Shown piece by piece: positions 17,351 through 25,336 of a DNA stretch of 64,000 nucleotides. The notes beneath the pieces were generated by a model that saw only the letters and a program-made list of their open reading frames with translations, searched no databases and was not told the origin of the DNA. Source of the DNA: Thermococcus celer Vu 13 = JCM 8558 (GTDB lineage Archaea > Methanobacteriota_B > Thermococci > Thermococcales > Thermococcaceae); contig NZ_CP014854.1 of assembly GCF_002214365.1 (NCBI RefSeq), forward strand, positions 372,001-436,000. The letters are read 5' to 3'. Each line of letters begins with the position of its first letter. The stretch's first letter is position 1. A program made the translations under genes and the position numbers.

Positions 17351-17689
17351 ATGTCAATGAACGCATTTAATAAATTGAGGTTTGTTATTCAATCTGCACT
17401 CCTTTTGGGAATACTTAGACTGACTCTAAAGGTTCTACCCGGTTTGAAGGTCTACCTGAAATCGACTGTACCCCTGGCGTTGGCCGGCATAACTGGGTCA
17501 ATGCTAAGGCTTTTTTACAACGATTGGGTACCTTTTAGAATGATCGTGGAGCAGGTGGCTCTAATGTCCGGCTTGATATTAGCCATGCTATTGCCGGGTA
17601 GAGAATTGGGTGCTGGAAGGATATCACACATATCTTGCGCTTTAGTGGGACTCTTGGTATTTTTGGTCATTGTTCCTGTCCCTCTTTAA
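17351..17689 (+). CDS. Membrane protein, 112 aa
   Basis: A 112-residue protein with three to four hydrophobic segments. The ATG at 17351 follows GGGGGG closely; an alternative ATG is at 17357. No family recognised. It is the right-hand edge of the accessory island, after the fragment at 17135-17302. Confidence 0.6.
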   Translation: MSMNAFNKLRFVIQSALLLGILRLTLKVLPGLKVYLKSTVPLALAGITGSMLRLFYNDWVPFRMIVEQVALMSGLILAMLLPGRELGAGRISHISCALVGLLVFLVIVPVPL

Positions 17690-17737
17690 CGCCTGACTTT
17701 TAAGGTCGTGAAATCCGAGCAGGTGGGTTTTGGCATT

Positions 17738-18297
17738 CTAATCCTCCAACTTAAGGAGTTTTCTCAGTTTCTTTGCTTCTTCCTGCAGTTTGGGGGAGTT
17801 TATCAAAACCAAGAGGTTCATGAGGTGTATAAACTCAATGGGATCTATGTCCATACCTTCCAGACGCTTGACTAAATCCCGCGAGAGGGTTTCCAAACTC
17901 GAGAGGAAGGTTTTTATCACATTTATAAAGAGGGTTCTGTCCTCAATTTCAAATCCCGCTCGTTTAAAGAGATTGTAGAGCGTCTCAGCTTCCCGGTGAT
18001 GAATTGCATCCATTGTGGGGGTTATGAGGTTCCCCTCTCCCGCTGGTGCTATGAGGAATATCCTCGCCGTCCTTCGATAGAGCTTTTCGTTGCCCTCCTT
18101 TCCCACAGCCCTTACAAATCCCGCCTTTTCCAGGAGATTTATGTGGCGGTATATCGTCGAGACATCCTTCTTTAATAGGATGCTGAGCCCGGAAGCGGCC
18201 ATGGGGCGCTCCCTAAGCAGTTGATTATCTCAAGCCTCGTTCTATCCGCAAGTAGCTTAATCTTCTCCGGGTCGGTAACGATAAGAACGTCCTTCAT
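17738..18297 (-). pseudogene. ArsR-like winged-helix regulator disrupted by a frameshift
   Basis: Read on the minus strand, an ATG at 18295-18297 opens MKDVLIVTDPEKIKLLADRT followed by RLEIIN, the usual N terminus of archaeal ArsR-type regulators. At about 18217-18221 one base appears to be missing; in the next frame the sequence continues LRERPMAASGLSILLKKDVS followed by TIYRHINLLEKAGFV, the recognition helix and wing, and then a long C-terminal helical part to 17738. Restoring one base gives a continuous protein of about 185 residues. Either the gene is broken or the sequence has an error. It lies downstream of a permease remnant and a DUF211 fragment. Confidence 0.75.
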
Positions 18298-18309
18298 GAC
18301 TACCTACTC

Positions 18310-18609
18310 TCAATATTCTTCAAGGCTATCTTGGGGTGTTTCACTCTCTTCTATAATCCTCTTACCTGCAGCAACCATATCTATGCTGTGCACAACTCCC
18401 CCAAATTCCTCTATGGTTCTGACAATCTCCTCATAGTCAAGGTTGTCCCCGACTATCGTTATCTTGATGTTCTCCGTTTCCTTGTCTATCTCGACGAGGG
18501 TTATGTTAACACCGTCAAAATCCACATCACCTGATGGGGGATAATTTGAAAAAAGGTATAACAAAGGGAACGTTGCCCTTCCAAACTCACCCGCCTTTAC
18601 CTCTCCCAC
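18310..18609 (-). pseudogene. DUF211 protein with replaced or truncated N terminus
   Basis: Residues from about 30 onward match the archaeal DUF211 family closely: DGVNITLVEIDKETENIKIT, then DNLDYEEIVRTIEEFGGVVH and SIDMVAAGK. DUF211 proteins normally start with a segment containing RRLVLDVLKPH and the first strand of the fold; here the preceding residues are unrelated (GEFGRATFPLLYLFSNYPP). The open frame overlaps the permease remnant upstream. It is therefore probably a truncated gene whose 5' end is fused to other sequence. In other archaea DUF211 genes often accompany transport genes; function unknown. Confidence 0.65.
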
Positions 18610-18856
18610 AGGCCTTTATCTTCCTGGCCAGCTTCAGGTAACCCACGAGGAACGGTATCTGGAGGATGGGCGTTACGGCAGGAGGAATGGCCATCATGCC
18701 CATTCCCGCGGCCATCGCAACCGCCATCGCGTTCCCTCGTTCTTCCCGACGGAGGTGAAGACCACCGCCGTGTGGTCCTCGTAGCTCAGCCCTATCTTCT
18801 TGTCGAAGTACGTCAGTAGCAGGAGTGCTATAGCGTAGTTGAACATTTGAAATTCT
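18587..18856 (-). pseudogene. C-terminal remnant of an ACR3/bile acid:Na+ symporter-type permease
   Basis: The minus strand encodes FNYAIALLLLTYFDKKIGLS, then YEDHTAVVFTSVGKNEGT, a segment typical of the C-terminal half of arsenite (ACR3)/bile-acid-type permeases. One base is out of frame at about 18730; the next frame continues AMAVAMAAGMGMMAIPPAVT followed by PILQIPFLVGYLKLARKIK. No N-terminal part is present. With an ArsR-like regulator and DUF211 fragment on the same strand, this was probably a metalloid or ion export operon that is now decayed. Confidence 0.7.
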
Positions 18857-19005
18857 TTGCATTCATGGCGGATACTTTTGGCCGTATAAAGTTTTCGGTA
18901 GTGGGAGTATTACACATGTATGGGTATTACAATGATGGGGCATGGGAGAACCGCGCTCTTTCAGATGCCCCAATAAGCTGGATATCAAACGTCAAAACCG
19001 ATCCG

Positions 19006-19353
19006 CTAAAACTCTAACTCCACCCCGTTATCCTCGCCCTCCCAGAGGGTCAGCCTCGCGAGCTTAACGTCCGCCGGAAGGCTTTTCTGTATCTCCCCGG
19101 CGATCCAGAGGGCGACGTTCTCCGCCGTGGGGTTGTCGAAGAGGTTGTTAAGGTTCCTGTGGTCGAGCCGTCCGATTATCCCGTCCACGGTTCTCCTCAG
19201 CTCGAGGAAGTCCATCACGTAACCCCTCTCTATCTCCCCCTCAACGGCCACCTCGAGGAGGAAGGTGTGCCCGTGAAGCTCCTCCCGTTCTCCGTCCATG
19301 GAAACGGCGTGGGCGGCCTCGAACCTGAAGCGCTCCACTATCCTCGCCTTCAT
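19006..19353 (-). CDS. 6-pyruvoyl-tetrahydropterin synthase/QueD family protein
   Basis: A 115-residue T-fold enzyme. Zinc ligands are visible in FRFEAAHAV and LHGHTF; later conserved segments are MDFLELR, LDHRNLN and PTAENVALWIA. The catalytic Cys usual before the LHGH motif in QueD is absent and the site is Glu-rich (GEREELHGH). Archaeal PTPS variants with Glu in this region are known to make the pterin precursor for folate-type cofactors, so this could be a pterin enzyme and not a queuosine/archaeosine one. The ATG at 19351-19353 is preferred over an upstream in-frame start because it aligns with family N termini. Confidence 0.8.
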   Translation of the reverse strand: MKARIVERFRFEAAHAVSMDGEREELHGHTFLLEVAVEGEIERGYVMDFLELRRTVDGIIGRLDHRNLNNLFDNPTAENVALWIAGEIQKSLPADVKLARLTLWEGEDNGVELEF

Positions 19354-19408
19354 GTTAACACCGAAAAGCACATGGGGGATGAGGACTTAAACGCTTTTGG
19401 GTGATGGC

Positions 19409-19666
19409 ATGGGCTGCGGTATGGCCGTCGATGCCAACCGGGTTATAGCCGGAGGCGTTCTGGTCTTCGTGGAGCCGGAGGAGTTCAGGAGGTTCCTCGA
19501 GCTCAAGGAAAGGCCCCTCGTCATAGTTGGCGAGACGGGCGGCTTCAAGAGGACCAAACTGACCATGACGACCTACGACGGGGCAATCATAATCACCCGC
19601 GGCGAGGTTGAGGTCCCGGAGGGTGCAGTTCTCGTGAAGGCCCGGGAGCTCTCCCTCGGGAAGTGA
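19409..19666 (+). CDS. Conserved hypothetical protein, 85 aa
   Basis: A small soluble protein with alternating strands and helices (MGCGMAVDANRVIAGGVLVF; EFRRFLELKERPLVIVGETG; ITRGEVEVPEGAVLVKARE). No family recognised. The ATG at 19409 follows GGTGATGGC. It lies divergently from the pterin-synthase-like gene with a short intergenic region carrying a TATA-like sequence. Codon use is like core genes. Confidence 0.65.
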   Translation: MGCGMAVDANRVIAGGVLVFVEPEEFRRFLELKERPLVIVGETGGFKRTKLTMTTYDGAIIITRGEVEVPEGAVLVKARELSLGK

Positions 19667-19771
19667 TATATCCAACCATGCATATTTTTTCTTTAACTTA
19701 ATAACCCACCGTAATGTTTAAAACCCGCAGGTCTTATAAGGGGAGGGAGTCATCCAGGGGCGGTGGTTAAA

Positions 19772-22003
19772 ATGGTCAGGTACATGGTGACCTCTGCGCT
19801 TCCTTACGCTAACGGACCGATTCACGCGGGACACCTGGCCGGAGCCTACCTGCCGGCGGACATCTTCGTGCGCTACCTCAGACTGAGGGGCGAGGAGGTC
19901 CTCTTCGTATGCGGAACGGACGAGCACGGCACGCCCATAACCTTCCGCGCGCTGAAGGAGGGGAGGAGCGCGAGGGAGATCGTCGACGAGTTCCACGAGC
20001 ACATAAAGACGACCTTCGAGAGGGCCAAGATAAGCTTCGACTACTTCGGCAGGACCGAGCTACCGGTTCACTACAGGATCAGCCAGGAGTTCTTCCTGAG
20101 GGCCCTCGAGAACGGACACCTCGTGAAGAAGGTCAGCAAGCAGGCCTACTGCGAGCACGACAGGATGTTCCTTCCCGACAGGTACGTCGTCGGGACCTGC
20201 CCCTACTGCGGCGCCGAGAACCAGAGGGGGGACCAGTGCGAGGTCTGCGGGCACCCGTTAACGCCGGAGGAGCTGATAAACCCGCGCTGTAACATCTGTG
20301 GCAACCCGATAACCTTCAGGGACTCCGCCCACTACTACATCAGGATGAAGGACTTCGAGGACAGGCTGAGGGAATGGGTGGAGAAGCAGGAGCACTGGAA
20401 GCCCAACGTCAGGAACACGGTCCTCGGCTGGATAAAGGAGGGCCTCGAGGAGAGGGCCATAACGAGGGACCTCGACTGGGGCATTCCGGTTCCGCTGGAC
20501 GACGAGGACGTGAAGGGCAAGGTCCTCTACGTCTGGTTTGAAGCGCCGATAGGCTACATCTCAATAACGATGGAGCACCTCAAGCGGGAGGGCAGGGAGA
20601 ACGACTGGAAGAAGTTCTGGCTGAACCTCGACGGGGAGACGAAGGTCATCCACTTCATCGGCAAGGACAACGTGCCCTTCCACGCCATATTCTGGCCTGC
20701 CTTTCTGATGGCCTACGGGAAGTACAGGGATGGAGAAACCGAGGCCGAGTGGCTCCTGCCCTACGACATCCCGGCTAACGAGTACCTCAACCTTGAGGGC
20801 AGGAAGTTCTCCACGAGCAGGAACTGGGCGATATGGGTCCACGAGTTCCTCGACGCGTTCCCGGCGGATTACCTGAGGTACTACCTCACGGCGATAATGC
20901 CCGAAACGAGGGACAGCGACTTCAGCTTCGCCGACTTCAAGACCAAGATAAACGAGGAGCTGGTGAACAACCTCGGCAACTTCGTGCACCGCGCCCTGAC
21001 CTTCACCAACCGCTACTTCGACGGCGTGGTTCCCGAGAGGGGGGAAATGGATGACCTCGACAGACAGGCCTTCAAGGAGATCGAGAGGGCCTTCGAGGAG
21101 ACGGGGGAGCTGATAGGCCACTACCGGTTCAAGGATGCATTGAAGCGCGTCATGGAGTTAGCCATATTCGGCAACCGCTACTTCGACCGCCAGAGGCCGT
21201 GGAAGACCGCGAAGACCGACCGCGCGAGAACCGCCACAACGGTGAACGTGTCCATCCAGATAGTGAAAGCTTTGGGAATCCTCCTTGAGCCGTTCCTGCC
21301 CGACGCGAGCGAGAGGATATGGCACCTCCTCAACCTCGAGGAGTTGAAGAGGTGGGAGTTCAGCGAGGTCCCCGCGGGCCACAGGGTCAGGAGGGCAACG
21401 CCGATGTTCAGGAAGGTGACGGACGAGGATATAATCCACTTCATCGTGAACCACATAGCCCGCGGCAACCCTGCCAGCGCGAGACTGCTCCTCGACAAGT
21501 ACTACCGGAAAGAAGACGTCATCAAGGTAACGCTCGAGCGCTTTAAGAACAAGGAAGAGGCCCTCGCGATCCTCGGGAGCATCTACGGGGAAGAAGTCGA
21601 AACCGAGGCCGAGAAACCCGAAAAATCGAAAAAGGCCTCGAAAAAGGAGAAAGCCAAGAAAAATGGGGGTGAGAAGATGGAATACGTAAGCTTCGATGAG
21701 TTCGCGAAGCTCGACCTTAGGGTGGGGAAGGTAATCGAGGTGAAGGACCACCCGAACGCCGACAGGCTCTACCTCGTGAAGGTGGACCTCGGGGACGAGG
21801 TCAGACAGCTGGTCGCCGGGCTGAAGAAGTACTACAGGCCCGAGGAGCTGCTCAACCGCTACGTCGTCATCGTGGCCAACCTCGAGCCCAAGAAGCTCCG
21901 CGGCGTTGAGAGCCAGGGGATGCTCCTGGCGGCGGACGACGGGGAGAACGTCGCCCTGCTGATGCCGGATAAAGAAGTGAAGCTGGGCTCGAGGATAAGG
22001 TGA
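19772..22003 (+). CDS. metG: Methionyl-tRNA synthetase with C-terminal tRNA-binding domain
   Basis: Class I aminoacyl-tRNA synthetase of 743 residues. HIGH motif is HAGH (residues 18-21) and KMSKS equivalent is KFSTS in NLEGRKFSTSRNW. Two zinc-knuckle pairs (CPYCGAENQRGDQCEVCG and a following CNICG) lie in the connective domain, and the anticodon-binding helices follow. After a Lys/Glu-rich linker (about residues 605-630) comes an EMAP-II/Trbp111-like OB domain (DLRVGKVIEVKDHPNADRLY) that binds tRNA non-specifically. In some archaea this domain is a separate gene; here it is fused. Start at 19772 follows GGTGGTTAAA. Confidence 0.97.
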   Translation: MVRYMVTSALPYANGPIHAGHLAGAYLPADIFVRYLRLRGEEVLFVCGTDEHGTPITFRALKEGRSAREIVDEFHEHIKTTFERAKISFDYFGRTELPVHYRISQEFFLRALENGHLVKKVSKQAYCEHDRMFLPDRYVVGTCPYCGAENQRGDQCEVCGHPLTPEELINPRCNICGNPITFRDSAHYYIRMKDFEDRLREWVEKQEHWKPNVRNTVLGWIKEGLEERAITRDLDWGIPVPLDDEDVKGKVLYVWFEAPIGYISITMEHLKREGRENDWKKFWLNLDGETKVIHFIGKDNVPFHAIFWPAFLMAYGKYRDGETEAEWLLPYDIPANEYLNLEGRKFSTSRNWAIWVHEFLDAFPADYLRYYLTAIMPETRDSDFSFADFKTKINEELVNNLGNFVHRALTFTNRYFDGVVPERGEMDDLDRQAFKEIERAFEETGELIGHYRFKDALKRVMELAIFGNRYFDRQRPWKTAKTDRARTATTVNVSIQIVKALGILLEPFLPDASERIWHLLNLEELKRWEFSEVPAGHRVRRATPMFRKVTDEDIIHFIVNHIARGNPASARLLLDKYYRKEDVIKVTLERFKNKEEALAILGSIYGEEVETEAEKPEKSKKASKKEKAKKNGGEKMEYVSFDEFAKLDLRVGKVIEVKDHPNADRLYLVKVDLGDEVRQLVAGLKKYYRPEELLNRYVVIVANLEPKKLRGVESQGMLLAADDGENVALLMPDKEVKLGSRIR

Positions 22004-22006
22004 AGC

Positions 22007-22861
22007 TCATAGCCTGAGCTCCACCCAGTTCTCCTTTTTGCCCTTGAGGATCCTCACCAGCCCCTTCCTCTCGAGGCGCCTGAACATCCTCCACGCGGTG
22101 GTCTTGGGCAGGCCGATGGCCTCGCGAACTTCCGCCTGGCTGGCCCTTCCGCCCCTGTCGAAGATGTAGAGCAACGCGCGCCTTTCCTCCTCGTTGAGGT
22201 CGAGGTTCTCGAGTTTGGCCTCGAACTCCTCCCTGCTCGGCATCGGCTTCCCTTCCACCTTCCGTCTCCGGAGCAGGTAGCCGCCCCCGACCGCACCGAG
22301 AACCGCCAGAGCTGTTAGGATCACCGGATACGTCAGGGGATACGTTGAATTCCCGGTTTCACCCGCACTTTCGGAGTCCCTGCCGTTGAGCGTGTACGAG
22401 ATGCTCTGGTTTCCGGGGGGCATGGTTATCGAGTTGCCGGCTATCTCGAGGGGTACGTCACTCAGGTCAACCACTATAGCGTTTTCAGGCAGTACCACCG
22501 TGAAGGAATCGCCGGTGGAGACGTTGAGCGTCCACACCATCCCCTCCTTCGACGTCAGGTCGGGGGTGTAGTAGGAGACGTTGACCACCTCGGCGTCCCC
22601 TGGGTAGATTAGAAGGCTCCCGTTCCCGAGCTCGAAGTTAACGGGATTGCCGTTCCCGTCCTCAACGATAACGTTCTCGTAGTGTTCGCCGAGGAGGGGG
22701 AGCTCGATCTGGGAGGAGTACTCCGAGGGGAGGAGCTCGTATTCAACCTTAACGTAACCGTCATCGTAAACCGTCAGAACGAGGGAGGAGACGGTATAGG
22801 GGCTAACCCCGGGCAGGAGAACGAGCGTTATCAGCAGGATGAGTGCGACCTTGACCCTCAT
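22007..22861 (-). CDS. Membrane-anchored HTH regulator with extracellular domain
   Basis: A 284-residue protein with a signal peptide (1-21), an extracellular all-beta-like domain (about 22-170), one membrane segment near residues 176-196 (YPVILTALAVLGAVGGGYLL) and a cytoplasmic winged helix at the C terminus (about 220-284; AEVREAIGLPKTTAWRMFRR, then LERKGLVRILK). This layout suggests a one-component sensor-regulator or an anchored DNA-binding protein. It lies directly behind the secreted helical protein at 22895-24115, whose product it may sense. It is convergent with metG. Confidence 0.75.
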   Translation of the reverse strand: MRVKVALILLITLVLLPGVSPYTVSSLVLTVYDDGYVKVEYELLPSEYSSQIELPLLGEHYENVIVEDGNGNPVNFELGNGSLLIYPGDAEVVNVSYYTPDLTSKEGMVWTLNVSTGDSFTVVLPENAIVVDLSDVPLEIAGNSITMPPGNQSISYTLNGRDSESAGETGNSTYPLTYPVILTALAVLGAVGGGYLLRRRKVEGKPMPSREEFEAKLENLDLNEEERRALLYIFDRGGRASQAEVREAIGLPKTTAWRMFRRLERKGLVRILKGKKENWVELRL

Positions 22862-22894
22862 TCAAGCATCCCCCCGTAATGAAAAAGGAAAGGG

Positions 22895-24115
22895 TCAGGA
22901 GTGCGCAAGGATGAACTCCTCAACCTGGTGGAGCTCATCCAGCGCTACGGCGAAGTGGGCCCTTGCATCCATCGGTTTCCTCGCCCTGAGGAGGTCGACG
23001 CCTATCCTGAGCTCCTGCACGGCCACCCTCAGTCTCATCTCCGCTCCCCTTGTGTCGACGCCCTTCCTCTTAAGCTCGCGAAGGGCCTTCCCGTCCTTCT
23101 GAATCCTGGAGTTCATCTCCCCCAGGAAGGCGTGGATATCCTTCAGCTTCTCCTCGAGCTCCCTCTCGCGGCCCTTCCTGAGCACGAACTCGATGGCCCT
23201 GTGGAACTCGTCTACCGTCTTTCTGTTCTCCATGATGAGGGTCAGTGCGTCCCTGTACTTACCATCGTCCGCGAGGGCCTTGACCCGGTTGTAAAGCTCT
23301 GAGAACGCATCGAGTCTCTCCTGAAGCTCCGTGGTGTTGTAGCCCTTCTCGTTTCCGGCTTCGATGGCCTTCTTGGCTATCTCCATGCCCTTCTCGCCCT
23401 TGGTCAGGAAGTCTTTAACGACCTTATCGGCGTTTGCGTAGGCGAGCTCCTCGTGAACCTTCCTCAGCTCTTCATCGAGGAGGGCCCTCTTCTCCCTGGC
23501 GGTCTCGTAGTCCGCCTTCGCCTTCTCGTAGTCGCCCGCCTTAAGGTCATCGAGCACAACTTTGTAGGCCTCCATAGTCTCGTTGTAAAGCGCCGTGAGG
23601 TTGCTCACGTCTATCCCCTGCCTCTCCGCCATGCTTATCGTTCTCTGAACGAACCGGAAGTACTCGCCGGTGCGTTCGATTTCCATCCTGATGCGTTCCC
23701 TCGCGTCCTGGACTTTCTCCCTGGTATCCTTTAGGGCCGAGAGGGCAACCTTATAGTGGTGCATCGCGGTAAGGCTATCGAGTATCGAGTCGTAGTAGCC
23801 CCCATCGCTGTACTCCTTCACGGCCTTTTCCTTGTACCCCTCCGCGAGCCTGTAATGGGTCAGTATCGTCGAGTTCTCCGGTAGTTTATCCTCCATGGGC
23901 TTTATCCTGTCCTCGGCGAACCTGCTCAGGCGCTGGAGCTTCTCCACGAGGTTCTCGGCTATAACCATCTCTCTGGTGGCGTTGTCAGTTACGCCCGCGT
24001 AGGAACCGGTGGTGTTGGCGGTGTTGTTCATTCCGGTGGCCGCCAGCCCCAGCGGTACGAGGCTCCCTACCAGCAGGGCCACCAGGGCCAGTGCAAATGC
24101 CTTCATCCTCCCCAT
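22895..24115 (-). CDS. Secreted long alpha-helical protein
   Basis: A 406-residue exported protein. After a signal peptide (about 1-25, MGRMKAFALALVALLVGSLV) the mature chain is almost entirely charged helices with heptad-like patterning (for example ELRKVHEELAYANADKVVKD), plus several N-glycosylation-type sites near the start. No enzyme motif is seen. The start is taken at 24115 because GGTGAT lies close by; an upstream in-frame codon exists. It is followed, in the same direction, by the membrane-anchored regulator. A structural or surface role is likely. Confidence 0.7.
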   Translation of the reverse strand: MGRMKAFALALVALLVGSLVPLGLAATGMNNTANTTGSYAGVTDNATREMVIAENLVEKLQRLSRFAEDRIKPMEDKLPENSTILTHYRLAEGYKEKAVKEYSDGGYYDSILDSLTAMHHYKVALSALKDTREKVQDARERIRMEIERTGEYFRFVQRTISMAERQGIDVSNLTALYNETMEAYKVVLDDLKAGDYEKAKADYETAREKRALLDEELRKVHEELAYANADKVVKDFLTKGEKGMEIAKKAIEAGNEKGYNTTELQERLDAFSELYNRVKALADDGKYRDALTLIMENRKTVDEFHRAIEFVLRKGRERELEEKLKDIHAFLGEMNSRIQKDGKALRELKRKGVDTRGAEMRLRVAVQELRIGVDLLRARKPMDARAHFAVALDELHQVEEFILAHS

Positions 24116-24350
24116 TGGCATCACCGATGATGGCTACGCTCCCCCCTTATTTTAGGACTCCGATGAAACGAACGTTCCAGAGCGTTCCATTTTATTTCAA
24201 ACCTGCTATACGGGCCTTTTTGTAAGCGATAATGGCCATTGCCTCTTTAAAATTTAAAAACTCCGCGGATTGAGGTCGTAGTCATTCGAATTCAACGGTT
24301 CAGCTTACCGTCCGCTCCATAGGTCGGATCGGATGAAGCCCTAATAAACC

Positions 24351-25106
24351 TTACAGCAACATCTTTAACGCGACTATCACGAGGATGATGGCGAAGGCCC
24401 TCCGCAGGTGCTCTGGATGAGCCCGATGGACGAGGAGCGCCCCTATCCTTGCACCCACGATGAGGCCGGGGGCGAGGAGGAAGGCGGTGTGGACGTCAAG
24501 CTGTCCGAGGCGGTAATGGCCTATCGAGCCCGCCAGCGCCGTGAAGAACAGGGCGAGGCTTGACGTTCCCACCGCGTAGCGCATGGGTATCCCGATGTAG
24601 GTGTGGAAGAGTGGAACGTTTAGCACACCACCGCTGATTCCAAGTAGGCCGGAGGTGAGGCCCGCGAGGACACCTACCACTGCAACCCTGAAGGTTTTGG
24701 TCTCGCCCACTTCCCCTGATTGGTCTCCTCCCATTCCGTAATCCGTTTTTTCCTTCCCTTTCCACATTTGAAGCGCCAGGTAGAGCAGAAGGAAAGCAAA
24801 AATCAGCTTTAGATAAGCCTCTGGAAGCAGAGAAGACATGTAGGCGCCGAGAACCGCGGTGGGGGCGGAAAAAACCTCCTTCACGAGGACGACGCGGTAG
24901 AGAACCGCCCCTTTCCTGATGTGGGTTATCCCCGCTGAAAGGGAGCTTAGGACTATACACGCCAAACTCGTCCCGACGGCGACGTGAACCGGGACGCCGA
25001 GGAATACCAGCGTCGGAACTATCAGAAAGCCGCCGCCGACGCCGAAGAGGCCGGCGATGACGCCTATGCCGAGGCCGATGACGAAGTCGAGCAGGTAATC
25101 CAGCAT
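24351..25106 (-). CDS. TauE/SafE family permease (1)
   Basis: A 251-residue membrane protein of the TauE/SafE (DUF81) family, which exports sulfite, sulfoacetate or other organosulfur anions. The two-repeat structure is visible: GVIAGLFGVGGGFLIVPTLV in the first half and GLTSGLLGISGGVLNVPLF in the second. About eight membrane segments. It is one of three members in this window; the paralogue at 25337-26131 is nearby on the same strand. Substrate not predictable from sequence. Confidence 0.88.
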   Translation of the reverse strand: MLDYLLDFVIGLGIGVIAGLFGVGGGFLIVPTLVFLGVPVHVAVGTSLACIVLSSLSAGITHIRKGAVLYRVVLVKEVFSAPTAVLGAYMSSLLPEAYLKLIFAFLLLYLALQMWKGKEKTDYGMGGDQSGEVGETKTFRVAVVGVLAGLTSGLLGISGGVLNVPLFHTYIGIPMRYAVGTSSLALFFTALAGSIGHYRLGQLDVHTAFLLAPGLIVGARIGALLVHRAHPEHLRRAFAIILVIVALKMLL

Positions 25107-25150
25107 GGAAACCCTTTTCAGAAGGGCGTTAAAAATCCTGCGGTGATAGG

Positions 25151-25318
25151 TTGGGGCCGAAAACCCTTAGGTTCTGGCTTCTCGTGGTTTTAACCTTCGC
25201 CTTAACCCGGCCCGGGTCGATAGCCTCCACCAACTTCGACGCCCCCTACGACCGGCCCCTGGTAATTGCGTGGCTTGTTACATGGCTAATCTTGCCACCC
25301 TGCTGGTGGGACACATAA
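25151..25318 (+). CDS. Possible small membrane protein, 55 aa
   Basis: Between two minus-strand permease genes the plus strand has an open frame starting TTG at 25151 directly after GGTGATAGG. The product has an N-terminal hydrophobic helix (RFWLLVVLTFALTRPGS), a polar loop (STNFDAPYDRP) and a second hydrophobic helix (LVIAWLVTWLILPPCWW). The two well-formed helices and ribosome binding site suggest a real small gene; no homologue is known to me. Confidence 0.45.
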   Translation: MGPKTLRFWLLVVLTFALTRPGSIASTNFDAPYDRPLVIAWLVTWLILPPCWWDT

Positions 25319-25336
25319 AAGGGAGAAGAGAGAAGA

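Noticed and set aside
18916-19017. 33-codon frame beginning MYGYYNDGAWEN
   Set aside because: It has no good ribosome binding site and runs into the end of the pterin-synthase-like gene; it is probably chance or a remnant.
24116-24350. Intergenic region with GAACGTTC and CGGATGAAG strings
   Set aside because: I looked for RNA genes and C/D boxes; only AT-rich promoter-like stretches were found, with no consistent structure.
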